This document shows positions 33,843-42,677 of a stretch of DNA of 53,699 nt, in pieces. The stretch is from 13-2-20CM-66-19 sp036273735 (lineage in GTDB: Bacteria > Pseudomonadota > Gammaproteobacteria > Steroidobacterales > Steroidobacteraceae). The stretch is from contig DASUHA010000166.1 of NCBI GenBank assembly GCA_036273735.1, positions 1 to 53,699 on the forward strand. Direction: 5' to 3'. Each line of letters starts with the position of its first letter. Within the stretch, counting starts at the first letter, position 1. Made by a program: the position numbers and the translations under genes. A model generated the notes under the pieces. That model was not told the DNA's origin. It saw nothing but the letters and a program-made list of their open reading frames with translations, and made no database searches.

Positions 33843-35864
33843 TCAGGAGCCGCCCTGCAGGTGCTTCGCCATCCAATCGAGGTAGCGCGCGAAGCGATCG
33901 ACGAGGAAGCTCGGCCGGGTGAGCACGTGGTATTCGCCCGGATACACAATGAGCTCGGCCGGCACGCCGAGCGTCCGCAGCGCCTGGTACATCTGCTCCC
34001 CACCGGCCAAGGGGACATTGAAGTCCTTGTCGCCGCCGAGAAAGAGTGTCGGCGTGCGGATGCGGTCGGCATGGAAGAACGGATAGGAGACCTTGAGCCA
34101 TCGCGATGTCGTCTGCCACGGCGGACCCATCTCGGCGTTATATTGCAGAACGTACTGGTCGGCCCCGTACATCGCGGTCTGGTTGCCGCTGCCGGCGCCG
34201 CTGATGGCCGCCTTGAAACGCGTCGTCGAGGCTATGAGATAGTCAGTGAGCAATCCTCCGTAGCTCCAGCCGCCGACGCCCAGGCGCTCGGCATCGGCCC
34301 AACCCTGTGCAATCACGTAGTCAACACCCGCCTCGAGGTCCTGCACCTCCTTGTCACCCCAGTCGGCAAAGATGCTGCGCGCGAACTTCGCCCCGCGGCC
34401 GGTGCTGCCGCGATAGTTGACGGCCAGCACGAGAAACCCGTGTGTTGCGAACAGCTGCCGCTCGAGCTGCGGCCCGTAGCCCTCGAGCGCGAGGGAGTGG
34501 TCGTCCTGGCCATTGGGTCCGCCGTGGATCCAGACGATCGTCGGGTAGCGCCGGCCGGGCACGTAGTCCGCCGGCTTGACCACCTGCCCATGGATCTCCG
34601 TGCCGTCCCTGCTGCGGAAGGCGATATCCTCGACCGTGCCGAGAGTCAGCTCGGCGAACAGCGCCCGGTTGTGCGCGGAGAGTGGGCGCAGCAGCCCGGA
34701 CTCGAGCGCATAGACTTCGACGGGTGAGCGATCGCTCGCGGCGAGCACCGCGGTATGTCCGGCGGCGGCGGCGAGCTCGGTAACGACTACGCGGCCGGCG
34801 AGCCGCGTGATCGCACCGCCCGCGAGCGGTACCTCGGCCGGGTATTGGTAACCGTCATCCTCTACCGCGAACTCGATCGCCCGGCCGTCCCCGGTGACGG
34901 CAGGCGAGAGGACGGCGCGGTCGAGAGCACCGCTGAGCGTGCGCACGCGTCCCGAGGACACCTCCGCGACCGCGAGGCTGTCCATGATGTAGGCGTTGTA
35001 CTTCCGCTCAGCGCCCTGCAGAAAGACGAGCTGCGTGCCGTCTTCACTCCACTCGAGATGCTGATTATTGGGGGACCAGGTGGCGAGCAATCGCCGCGGC
35101 TTCGCACCCGCGCTCGCCGCCACGAGATTGATCTCGTCCACGCCGAGTTGCGGCTGGGTGTCGCGCCGATGGCTGACATATGCGATCTGCCGCCCGTCCG
35201 GAGAGAAGGCCGGCAGTGAATCCGAGCTCGCTGGATCCGATGTGAGGGCCCGGCAGAGTCCGCTCCCCACCTCGAGGAGGTACAGGTGAGTGCGTGAGCC
35301 GTCCGTGAGATAGCCCTCCCGATCCTGCTTGAAGAGCAACGAATGGATGACCAGAGGTTTCGGCCGATGGGCGTGGCTCTTGTCGCCCGTGTCCTCCGTG
35401 GCACGCACGACGAGCGCGATGTGGGCGCCGTCGCGCGACCACGCATAGTCGGTAATCTCACCTGGCAAGTGAGTCAGCTGACGCGGCTCCCCCCCGCGGC
35501 GGTCGAGGAGCCAGAGCCCCGTCGAGCTGTCACTGGGACGGGCTGAGAGGAAGCTGAGATAACGCCCGTCGGGACTGAAGCGCGGCGCGCTCACGCTCTC
35601 ACCGCGCGTGAGCTGCAGGCTCTCATTCCCGTTCCAGGCGGCGAGCCACAAGGCGCTGCGGCTCTCGTCCGAGGCCTTGTCGTAGCTCGTCACGAGATAG
35701 GCGACCGCACTGCCATCGGGCGCCATGGTGAGATCCGAGACCGCCTTGAAGCGGTACCAGTCCCCGGGCTCGAGGGCACGGCCGGCGTAAGCCGCCGGAG
35801 GAGTCAGCCAGGCGCTAACGACGGTAAGGAGAGCGAGAATAGGCAGCGGGCGTCGGCGGTGCAT
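33843..35864 (-). CDS. Secreted S9-family prolyl oligopeptidase/acylaminoacyl-peptidase
   Basis: A 673-residue serine peptidase. A signal peptide (PILALLTVVSAWLTPPAAYAG) precedes a beta-propeller (about 40-400, with repeated FSPDGRYLSF/FSPDGRQIAY blades) and an alpha/beta-hydrolase domain with Ser534 in GGWSYGG, Asp614 in GGDKDFNVP and His646 in PGEYHV. The true start at 35864 has AGGAG nine bases upstream; the frame is open to 36494 without similarity. It is the first gene of an operon with the M14 peptidase and is divergent from the TPR-sulfotransferase. It probably cleaves short peptides in the periplasm. Confidence 0.9.
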   Translation of the reverse strand: MHRRRPLPILALLTVVSAWLTPPAAYAGRALEPGDWYRFKAVSDLTMAPDGSAVAYLVTSYDKASDESRSALWLAAWNGNESLQLTRGESVSAPRFSPDGRYLSFLSARPSDSSTGLWLLDRRGGEPRQLTHLPGEITDYAWSRDGAHIALVVRATEDTGDKSHAHRPKPLVIHSLLFKQDREGYLTDGSRTHLYLLEVGSGLCRALTSDPASSDSLPAFSPDGRQIAYVSHRRDTQPQLGVDEINLVAASAGAKPRRLLATWSPNNQHLEWSEDGTQLVFLQGAERKYNAYIMDSLAVAEVSSGRVRTLSGALDRAVLSPAVTGDGRAIEFAVEDDGYQYPAEVPLAGGAITRLAGRVVVTELAAAAGHTAVLAASDRSPVEVYALESGLLRPLSAHNRALFAELTLGTVEDIAFRSRDGTEIHGQVVKPADYVPGRRYPTIVWIHGGPNGQDDHSLALEGYGPQLERQLFATHGFLVLAVNYRGSTGRGAKFARSIFADWGDKEVQDLEAGVDYVIAQGWADAERLGVGGWSYGGLLTDYLIASTTRFKAAISGAGSGNQTAMYGADQYVLQYNAEMGPPWQTTSRWLKVSYPFFHADRIRTPTLFLGGDKDFNVPLAGGEQMYQALRTLGVPAELIVYPGEYHVLTRPSFLVDRFARYLDWMAKHLQGGS

Positions 35865-35963
35865 CGGGCTTCGCTCCTGGGCGGGAGTCAAACCAAGTTG
35901 TCGGGAGTGTAGCGTGAGCGCGAGTGGGCGTAGCAGACTACCGCCTGGAGAGCCGAACGCATC

Positions 35964-37961
35964 ATGACCGCCACCCATGCACGAGCCCCGTTCGAGGAGC
36001 GCCGCCGCCGGGCGCAGGCGATGCTGCGCGTCGGACAGGCGGCTACCGCGGAAAAGTGGCTGCGGGTGCTCGAAGCCGAGTCCCCGGGCGAAGTCCATTG
36101 TCTCTGGCTGCTCGGGGTAGCCCTGCTCGATCAGACCCGGACCGAGGAGAGCATCGCGATGCTCGAGCGCGCGCTGCGGAGTGCGCCTGGGTTCGTCGAG
36201 GCGCGCGTCGACCTCGCCCGCGCCTTGCGGCGCGCAGGACGCGCTGCGCAGGGGCGCGAAGAGGTGCGGCGCGTGCTCGAGGAACTTCCACAGCATCATC
36301 GCGCCTGGCTTGCCTACGGTGACATGCTGGTCGATCTCGGCCAGTATGACGATGCGCGCATTGCCTTCGAGCGCGCGCGGCTCACTGACCCTGAGCGGGT
36401 GCGCATCGAGGAAGCCACCGCGGCCCTCCTCGAGGGCGATCGCCGCAGGTCCGAGGAGCTGTTCCGCGGCGTCCTCAGTGGCGACCCGGGCCATGCGGCC
36501 GCGCTATGCGGGCTCGCGGCCCTGTCACTGGCGGCCGATGTGCCGCGAGATGCCGAGCGGCTACTGCGTCATGCGCTCAGGCAGTCTGAGCACCTGCCGC
36601 TCGCCTACCGGGGACTCGCCCCGACGCTCTTGGGTTTGGGGCGCCTCACCGAGGCCGAGGCGGCCACGCGTTACCTCGCGAGGATCGAGCCGAAGAGCCC
36701 GCAGACATGGGTGACCGCCGCAGGCGTTGCGATCCGGCTGATGCGCCAGACGGAGGCGATCGACGCCTACGAGCGTGCGCTTCAGCTGCGGCCGCACGAG
36801 GTGGGCCTGCGGATGTCGATCGGTCATCTGCAGAAGACACTCGGCCGGCGCGTGGCTAGCGAGGCCTCGTATAAGGAGGCACTCGCGATGGATCCGGGGA
36901 GGGCAGAGGCGTACTGGAGCCTGGCGGATCTCAAGAACTACGCCTTCAGCGACGAGGAGATCTCGGCGATGCAGCGGCTGATCGACTCCGACCCGCGCGG
37001 CCTTTCGAACGAGGCGCAGCTCGAATTCGCGCTCGGCAAGGCTTTCGAGCAGCGTCGGCGTTTCCGTGAGGCGTTCGCCCACTACGCCCGTGGCGCGGAG
37101 CTGCGCCGCCGCGAGGCGCCGTTCGACATCGCGCAGTTCGAGCGCCGCTGCGAGCGCATCCGCACATTTTTCGATGCGGCGTTCTTCGCTTCGCGTCGCG
37201 GCAGCGGCGACTCGAGCCGCGCGCCGATCTTCATCGTAGGGCTGCCGCGGTCGGGCTCGACGCTGGTGGAGCAGATCCTCGCGAGTCACTCGGCGGTCGA
37301 GGGCACGATGGAGCTGCTCAACGTACTCAACATCGTCCGTGAGTTCGACGACATGGCTCCCGGACGGAATGGCTATCCGGAGGCCGTGGAGCGCGCATCC
37401 CCGGAGCGCTTGACCGAGCTCGGCCGCCGCTACGTCGAGCAGACGGCGCCACTCCTGCGCCTCAACCGCCTGCGCTTCACCGACAAACTGCCGAACAACT
37501 TCGGCCACATCGGCCTCATCCACACGATACTGCCCCATGCGACCGTGATCGATGTGCGCCGGCACCCCATGGACGCCTGCTTCAGCACCTTCAAGCAGTA
37601 TTTCGCCGAGGGCCAGAATTTTAGTTATGACCTCGAGGACCTGGGGCGATACTACCGCTGCTATCTTGCCCTGATGGACCACTGGGACATCGTCCTTCCC
37701 GGCAAGGTGCTGCACGTTCGTTACGAGGAGCTGGTGCGCTCGCCCGAGGCCGGTATCCGCCGCCTGCTCGAGCATTGTGGGCTGGACTTCGAGCCCGCCT
37801 GCCTCGCCTTTCACCAAACCCAGCGTCCGGTGCGCACGGCGAGCGCCGAGCAGGTGCGCCAGCCCATCTATACGTCCGCGGTAGGTCATTGGCGGCACTT
37901 CGAGCAGGAGCTGGAGCCGCTGCGCCGCGCGCTCGGGGACTGCCTGGCGCGCTTCGGGTGA
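35964..37961 (+). CDS. TPR-repeat protein with C-terminal sulfotransferase domain
   Basis: A 665-residue protein. Tetratricopeptide repeats cover about residues 15-320 (for example EESIAMLERALRSAPGF and TEAIDAYERALQLRPHE). A sulfotransferase domain follows with the PAPS 5'-phosphosulfate loop IVGLPRSGSTLVEQIL (PRSGST at 428-433) and the 3'-phosphate region VRRHPMDACFS. The family transfers sulfate from PAPS to a hydroxyl or tyrosine. Genes of this type are often found beside TonB receptors, and one follows here after 132 bp. It is divergent from the peptidase operon, with about 100 bp between. Confidence 0.88.
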   Translation: MTATHARAPFEERRRRAQAMLRVGQAATAEKWLRVLEAESPGEVHCLWLLGVALLDQTRTEESIAMLERALRSAPGFVEARVDLARALRRAGRAAQGREEVRRVLEELPQHHRAWLAYGDMLVDLGQYDDARIAFERARLTDPERVRIEEATAALLEGDRRRSEELFRGVLSGDPGHAAALCGLAALSLAADVPRDAERLLRHALRQSEHLPLAYRGLAPTLLGLGRLTEAEAATRYLARIEPKSPQTWVTAAGVAIRLMRQTEAIDAYERALQLRPHEVGLRMSIGHLQKTLGRRVASEASYKEALAMDPGRAEAYWSLADLKNYAFSDEEISAMQRLIDSDPRGLSNEAQLEFALGKAFEQRRRFREAFAHYARGAELRRREAPFDIAQFERRCERIRTFFDAAFFASRRGSGDSSRAPIFIVGLPRSGSTLVEQILASHSAVEGTMELLNVLNIVREFDDMAPGRNGYPEAVERASPERLTELGRRYVEQTAPLLRLNRLRFTDKLPNNFGHIGLIHTILPHATVIDVRRHPMDACFSTFKQYFAEGQNFSYDLEDLGRYYRCYLALMDHWDIVLPGKVLHVRYEELVRSPEAGIRRLLEHCGLDFEPACLAFHQTQRPVRTASAEQVRQPIYTSAVGHWRHFEQELEPLRRALGDCLARFG

Positions 37962-38093
37962 CCGGCGGCCGTTCCCGATGCGATCCGCCGATTGACTCCG
38001 AGCGAAGGCTCGATGGAAGATTGCGGTGCGATAACAGCGCCTCCGGCCAGCTGCGCCGGGAGCGCCAGAATCGAATTTCGGGGGGAATCTGTG

Positions 38094-40556
38094 ATGCGTT
38101 CAGCAAGCCGCAAGACCCCGGTCCGCACCTGCGTTGCCGCCACCGCGCCGGCGCCGCGCGCATCGCCCACGAAGATCGGTCTCGCGGTCGCCGCGGTGCT
38201 CGCCGCCGCGCCGGGGATTCCCGATTCCTACGCGGATGCCGCGGCACCGAGCGCCGACGCCGCCACTGCCGATATGCTGCAGGAAGTCGTGGTCACTGCG
38301 CGCAAGCGCGAGGAGAACCTGCAGAACGTGCCGATCAGCATCGATGTCTTCAGCAAGGCGGACCTCCAGAACCTCGCCATCACCACTATGGACGATTACC
38401 TGCAGAAGGTGCCGTCCATTTCCTATATCAGCACGGGCCCGGGGACCCAGCTGTTCGTGATGCGCGGCGTCTCCGACGGCAGCAACCCCAACTACTCCAA
38501 CACCTCCTCGACCGGCTTCTTCGTCGACGACATGTCGATGAGCTACGGGGGATCGCAGCCCGATCTCTTCCTGTACGACATCGAGCGCGTCGAGATCCTG
38601 AACGGCCCGCAGGGTACCACCTTCGGTGCGGAAGCGATGTCCGGGGCGATCCGCTACATCACCAACAAGCCGGATCTGCACGCGTTCAGCGCCGGCATCG
38701 ACTTCGACGGCGGACAGATCCAGAGCGCGCAACAGAACTGGACGTACGAGGGGTTCCTCAACCTCCCCCTCATCGAAGGTACCCTGGGCCTGCGCGTGTC
38801 GGCGTTCAGCGATTCCCAGGGCGGGTTCATCGACAACGCACTGACGACACGCACCTGGGTGAATGGCGCGGTCTCGAGCAACGCGCAGTGGGCGGGCAAA
38901 GACTACAACCGTGAGCACCGCGAGGGCGGTCGCGCGGCGCTCGAGCTGCAGCTCGCCCAGCGGTGGAGCATGCGGCTCACCTATGGCTTCCAGCGCCAGC
39001 ACACCCGCGGGGCCTGGGACGAGGATCCGACATTGCCGCCTCGGACCGTCTCGCGTTTCGGTCCGGAGTCGGAGCTGTTCGAGACGAACATGGTGGACTT
39101 CCATGTGGACGGTGACGTCGGCATCGCCGACCTGGTCCTCGCCAGCACCTACTGGAGCCAGGAGCGGCGCCAGTTCGACGAGTACTCGCAATACGAGGAG
39201 AACTTCAACGGCGGATCGCAGGAGGGGTTCACCTGCCTCACCGATCCGTACTACAGCCCGCTGCTGAATCCGGCTTCGCCTACGGCGAGCTTCTCCGGCT
39301 GCAACCCCGCTCTGCAGTATTTCTCCTACAACGACAACCCGAGGCGTTGGTCGAACGAGCTGCGGCTCGTCTCCAAAGAGGGCGGCCGGCTCCATTGGCT
39401 CGCGGGCGTATATTGGGAAAAGAGCGTCGACCGCAACTTCGGCAGCACCTTCTACATGCCGGGATTGCAGTACGGCGGCGACGCCTTTCAGTACGAGCTG
39501 CAGTACTACGGCCTCACGCAGCGGACTCTGCCTGCCGGCATCTGGTATGCCTATTCCGAGACCTCGGATGTCCTGGAAACCACAGAGTTCGCCAATATCA
39601 ACTTCGATGTGACCGACAAGCTCAACGTGGAAGCGGGCGTATCGCACTTTCACGACAACGAGACCTACGACACCCCGCTTCTGGGCTTCGCCTATGACCC
39701 CAATTCCCCGAGCTATTACGCCTCCAGCTCGCACAAGTGGGACGGCAAAGCCGGCGTCAGCTACAAGGTCGGCCATCAGGCGATGGTGTACGCGGACTGG
39801 AGCCAGGGCTTCCGCCCAGGCGGATCGAATTACGGCCTGCCTTCCGATTGCTATGCGTCGGGTGTGCAGCACACGTACGATCCGGACACGCTCAATAGCT
39901 ACGAGCTCGGCTGGAAGACGACGAGCCTGGGGCATCGCCTGTTGTGGAACGGCGCCGCCTACTACATGGACTGGAAGAGCCTGCAGGCGCTCATCTACAA
40001 CGCATCCGTCTGCCCGCCCTCGAGCTACAACATCAACGTCGGCGAGGCGCACATCTACGGCGCCGAGTCGAACGTCGACTTCAGGATCAACGACAACTGG
40101 TTGCTGCAGGCCTCGCTCAACTACACCGATGCGCGCGTTGTCGCGACCGTCAATCCGAACTACGACGCGTATATCGGCGAGCGATTGCCCTTCTCACCGT
40201 ACTTCAACTGGAGCTGGAACGCGCGCTACGACCATCCGCTCTCGCGCACGCTACGCGCCTACCTGCAGTTCGATATGGCCCACAAAGGCGACATGTACAA
40301 CGGCCTGAACCCCAACGACATAAACTCCGGACTGCCGCGTATCCTGCAGCCGCAGTACACCATCATGAACCTGCGCGTCGGGATGCATCCGGCCGACAGC
40401 GATCGCTGGCTGGCGGAGCTGTACTGCACCAACCTGACCGACAAGAACGCGATCGTCTACAGCAACACCGGCAACTTCGACCTGCGCGAGACCACCAACG
40501 AGCCGCGCGTCTTCGGTCTGCGCCTGAGCTATCGCTTCGACCGGCTGGCTCGATGA
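38094..40556 (+). CDS. TonB-dependent outer-membrane receptor, second
   Basis: An 820-residue TonB-dependent receptor. A signal peptide (KIGLAVAAVLAAAPGIPDSYADAA) precedes the TonB-box-like segment LQEVVVTARKREENLQNVP, a plug domain with ERVEILNGPQGTTFGAEAMSG, and a barrel ending LSYRFDRLAR. The ATG at 38094 has GGGGGGA upstream; the frame is open from 37992. It follows the TPR-sulfotransferase on the same strand and is convergent with the dual-HTH regulator. Together with the nearby peptidases this suggests uptake of peptides or amide compounds, which is inference. It shares the plug layout of the first receptor but is clearly divergent. Confidence 0.92.
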   Translation: MRSASRKTPVRTCVAATAPAPRASPTKIGLAVAAVLAAAPGIPDSYADAAAPSADAATADMLQEVVVTARKREENLQNVPISIDVFSKADLQNLAITTMDDYLQKVPSISYISTGPGTQLFVMRGVSDGSNPNYSNTSSTGFFVDDMSMSYGGSQPDLFLYDIERVEILNGPQGTTFGAEAMSGAIRYITNKPDLHAFSAGIDFDGGQIQSAQQNWTYEGFLNLPLIEGTLGLRVSAFSDSQGGFIDNALTTRTWVNGAVSSNAQWAGKDYNREHREGGRAALELQLAQRWSMRLTYGFQRQHTRGAWDEDPTLPPRTVSRFGPESELFETNMVDFHVDGDVGIADLVLASTYWSQERRQFDEYSQYEENFNGGSQEGFTCLTDPYYSPLLNPASPTASFSGCNPALQYFSYNDNPRRWSNELRLVSKEGGRLHWLAGVYWEKSVDRNFGSTFYMPGLQYGGDAFQYELQYYGLTQRTLPAGIWYAYSETSDVLETTEFANINFDVTDKLNVEAGVSHFHDNETYDTPLLGFAYDPNSPSYYASSSHKWDGKAGVSYKVGHQAMVYADWSQGFRPGGSNYGLPSDCYASGVQHTYDPDTLNSYELGWKTTSLGHRLLWNGAAYYMDWKSLQALIYNASVCPPSSYNINVGEAHIYGAESNVDFRINDNWLLQASLNYTDARVVATVNPNYDAYIGERLPFSPYFNWSWNARYDHPLSRTLRAYLQFDMAHKGDMYNGLNPNDINSGLPRILQPQYTIMNLRVGMHPADSDRWLAELYCTNLTDKNAIVYSNTGNFDLRETTNEPRVFGLRLSYRFDRLAR

Positions 40557-40588
40557 ACTGGACCTCGGCGATGCGTTCTATGTGAAAC

Positions 40589-41845
40589 CTACGGGGTGCG
40601 CGGACTCGCGCTCATCGGGCTCGGGGACCCCGAGGGCGTGGATCGGGCAACCTCTCGCAAGGTCTCCAGCAGCTCCGCTTGTGCTGCCGTGGGCTGCCAG
40701 TCCAGCCGCCTCGTGAGACCGATCTCGCGCACGACGCGACCTGCCGGGTGCGGCAGGGCAATGAGCTCGCCGGCCGCGAGCTCATGGCGAGCCTGCTGCG
40801 CCGAGAGGAGCATGGCGCGGTTGCTGCGCAGCAGCAGCGCGCGGGCCGCTATCAGAGAGTTGCATTCGATGGCCGCCGCGGGCGGAGCTTTCGTGCTGCC
40901 CCGAAACAGACGCTCGAAGTGGCGGCGCAGGGGCGAGCCTGGGCGCGGAGCGATCCAGGGAAATTCCGACAGCGCCTCCGCCGGCGGCGCGCCGCGCCGG
41001 GAGCCGCTCATTCGCGCCAAGGGGTGGTCCTTGCGGACGATGATCGCCAAAGGATCCTTGAAGAGCATCTCCTGGACGACATCCGTCGGCACCGACTCCC
41101 GCAACGCTCCCACCAGAACGTCCGCACGCCCCCGCCGCAGCGCATCGAGCAGGCTTTCGTACGGCCCGTCCAGGATGGCGATCTGGTGAGCCGGCCGCCG
41201 CGCCGCGAACCGCAGGATACTCTCCGGCACGATGAAGCTGCGCCCGAGAGGCATCGCCCCGATCACGGTCTTTCCCTGCTCGCTGCCGGCGAGCGCGGCA
41301 ACTTCGGCGCGCGCTTGGGCGAGCTCCGCGATCGCAAGCTGTAGGTGGCGGCAGAGGCGCAGCGCTTCACGCGTCGGGCTCACGCCATGGCTCGTGGTCT
41401 CAAAGAGCTGCGCGCCGATCCTCCGCTCGAGCTCTCTGCCGGCGCGATGGAGCGTTGCTCGAGTCGTGCCGCGGGCGCGGGCTGCGGACCCGAAACTGCC
41501 CGATTCCACGACCGCGACCAGCGCAAGCAGTTGCCGGGAGGTTATCCCATGGAGAGAGCTCCGCGAGCTGCCGGACTGAGCCGTGGCTGCCCCGACCGCA
41601 TCCGCGATGCGCTGCAGGACGCGAGCGGCACGCTCGGCGCAGACCCGCCCGGCCATGGTCGGCTCCATTCCCTGTGCGGTCCGCGCGAAAAGCGGACGCT
41701 GAAAATCGCGTTCCAACGACGCGATGGCCTGCGTGACTGCCGGTTGGCTAAGGTGCGCTGCTCGTGCCGCCGCGCTCACGCTACGCAGTTGCGCGACCGA
41801 AGAGAGCATGGCGAGATGGCGAAGATTCGGTAGGGGAGGTGACAT
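40589..41845 (-). CDS. LysR-type regulator with two helix-turn-helix domains
   Basis: A 418-residue LysR-type regulator, about 110 residues longer than usual. Two N-terminal helix-turn-helix domains are visible: residues 7-66 (LRHLAMLSSVAQLRSVSAAA, LSQPAVTQAIASLE) and 101-162 (LLALVAVVESGSFGSAARA, TTRATLHRAGRELERRIGAQLF). A single effector-binding domain follows from about 191 (KTVIGAMPLGRS, RADVLVGALRE, DPLAIIVRKDHPLA). The ATG at 41845 is chosen because upstream residues look non-coding. It is divergent from the protocatechuate 4,5-cleavage operon, in the place of LigR-type activators, and probably controls it in response to a pathway intermediate. Confidence 0.87.
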   Translation of the reverse strand: MSPPLPNLRHLAMLSSVAQLRSVSAAARAAHLSQPAVTQAIASLERDFQRPLFARTAQGMEPTMAGRVCAERAARVLQRIADAVGAATAQSGSSRSSLHGITSRQLLALVAVVESGSFGSAARARGTTRATLHRAGRELERRIGAQLFETTSHGVSPTREALRLCRHLQLAIAELAQARAEVAALAGSEQGKTVIGAMPLGRSFIVPESILRFAARRPAHQIAILDGPYESLLDALRRGRADVLVGALRESVPTDVVQEMLFKDPLAIIVRKDHPLARMSGSRRGAPPAEALSEFPWIAPRPGSPLRRHFERLFRGSTKAPPAAAIECNSLIAARALLLRSNRAMLLSAQQARHELAAGELIALPHPAGRVVREIGLTRRLDWQPTAAQAELLETLREVARSTPSGSPSPMSASPRTP

Positions 41846-41906
41846 TCGGGGCTGAGCTGCGACGGAATCCGATGGGCCGGATGTCTGTAATTTCTTATAC
41901 CCGGAG

Positions 41907-41920
41907 CAATTTTGCAATTG
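41907..41920. promoter_or_regulatory. Palindrome in the lysR/lig divergent region, possible regulator site
   Basis: CAATT-TTGC-AATTG is a perfect 5-bp-arm inverted repeat midway between the regulator and the lig operon starts. A -10-like TATAAG for the regulator lies at 41894-41899 on the minus strand. LysR-type proteins often bind AT-rich dyads in such a position. Confidence 0.35.
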
Positions 41921-41983
41921 GCGCTCTCCCGCGCCCAGGGGGACAATCCTTTGCCTCACCCCCGGCGTAGAGGCGCATCCTCA

Positions 41984-42673
41984 GTGAGCGTCGTTCACAG
42001 CAACATGCCGCGGGCGGATCGGGCCGCGGTGGAGCGGCTCGCCGCCAGCGGCGTCGCGATGGTCCACGAGGCGCAGGGCCGGAGCGGCCTGCTCGCGCCG
42101 CACATGCGTCCCATCTTCCCAGGCGCCCGGATCGCGGGAACCGCGGTCACCGTCAGTCTGCCGCCCTGCGACAACTGGATGATCCACGTGGCCGTCGAGC
42201 AGTGCCGCGACGGAGACGTCCTCGTCGTCGCGCCAACCTCGTCCTCCGATGCCGGCTATTTCGGCGAGCTCCTGGCTTGCTCTCTGAAGGCTCATGGTGT
42301 GCGCGCGCTCGTGATCGATGCCGGAGTGCGCGACGTGCGGGATCTCACCGAAATGCGTTTTCCTGTCTGGTCGAAAGTCATCTCCGCGCAGGGCACCGTG
42401 AAGGAGACTCTGGGCAGCGTGAATGTCCCGGTCGTCTGCGCTGGGGCCCTCGTCAACGCCGGAGATGTAGTCGTCGCCGACGATGATGGCGTATGCATCG
42501 TGCCCCGCCTCAAAGCTGCTGAAGTCGCGGATGCCAGCGCCGCGCGCGAGGCCAAGGAGGCCAAAATGCGTGCGCGGCTGAAGGCGGGTGAGCTCGGTCT
42601 CGACATCTATCAGATGCGAGAGAGGCTTGCGCGCCTCGGACTGGTCTATCGCGACGAGCCTCCGCAGGAGTAG
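41984..42673 (+). CDS. ligK: 4-carboxy-4-hydroxy-2-oxoadipate/HMG aldolase
   Basis: A 229-residue class II aldolase of the RraA-like fold, catalysing the last step of protocatechuate 4,5-cleavage: CHA to pyruvate and oxaloacetate. The N-terminal VHSNMPRADRAAVERL and the DAGVRDVRDL motif, with the conserved Arg and Asp used for substrate and metal, match LigK/ProA. The GTG at 41984 is chosen from alignment with that family; GAGG is somewhat far upstream. It is the first gene of the operon. The next gene starts 4 bp after its stop. Confidence 0.9.
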   Translation: MSVVHSNMPRADRAAVERLAASGVAMVHEAQGRSGLLAPHMRPIFPGARIAGTAVTVSLPPCDNWMIHVAVEQCRDGDVLVVAPTSSSDAGYFGELLACSLKAHGVRALVIDAGVRDVRDLTEMRFPVWSKVISAQGTVKETLGSVNVPVVCAGALVNAGDVVVADDDGVCIVPRLKAAEVADASAAREAKEAKMRARLKAGELGLDIYQMRERLARLGLVYRDEPPQE

Positions 42674-42677
42674 CCAC

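Noticed and set aside
36561..37898. 445-codon minus-strand frame opposite the TPR-sulfotransferase
   Set aside because: No motif, and the plus-strand TPR and sulfotransferase signatures occupy the same bases.
38100..40052. 650-codon open frame on the minus strand opposite the second TonB receptor
   Set aside because: It mirrors the receptor gene codon positions, lacks any recognisable motif and is rich in Arg/Val/Ala/Gly, typical of an antisense frame in high-GC DNA.
33843..40556. A lasso-peptide isopeptidase cluster, given an S9 peptidase near a TonB receptor
   Set aside because: No precursor peptide, cyclase, B1/B2 proteins or FecI/FecR pair is visible, so the resemblance is limited to the two common families.
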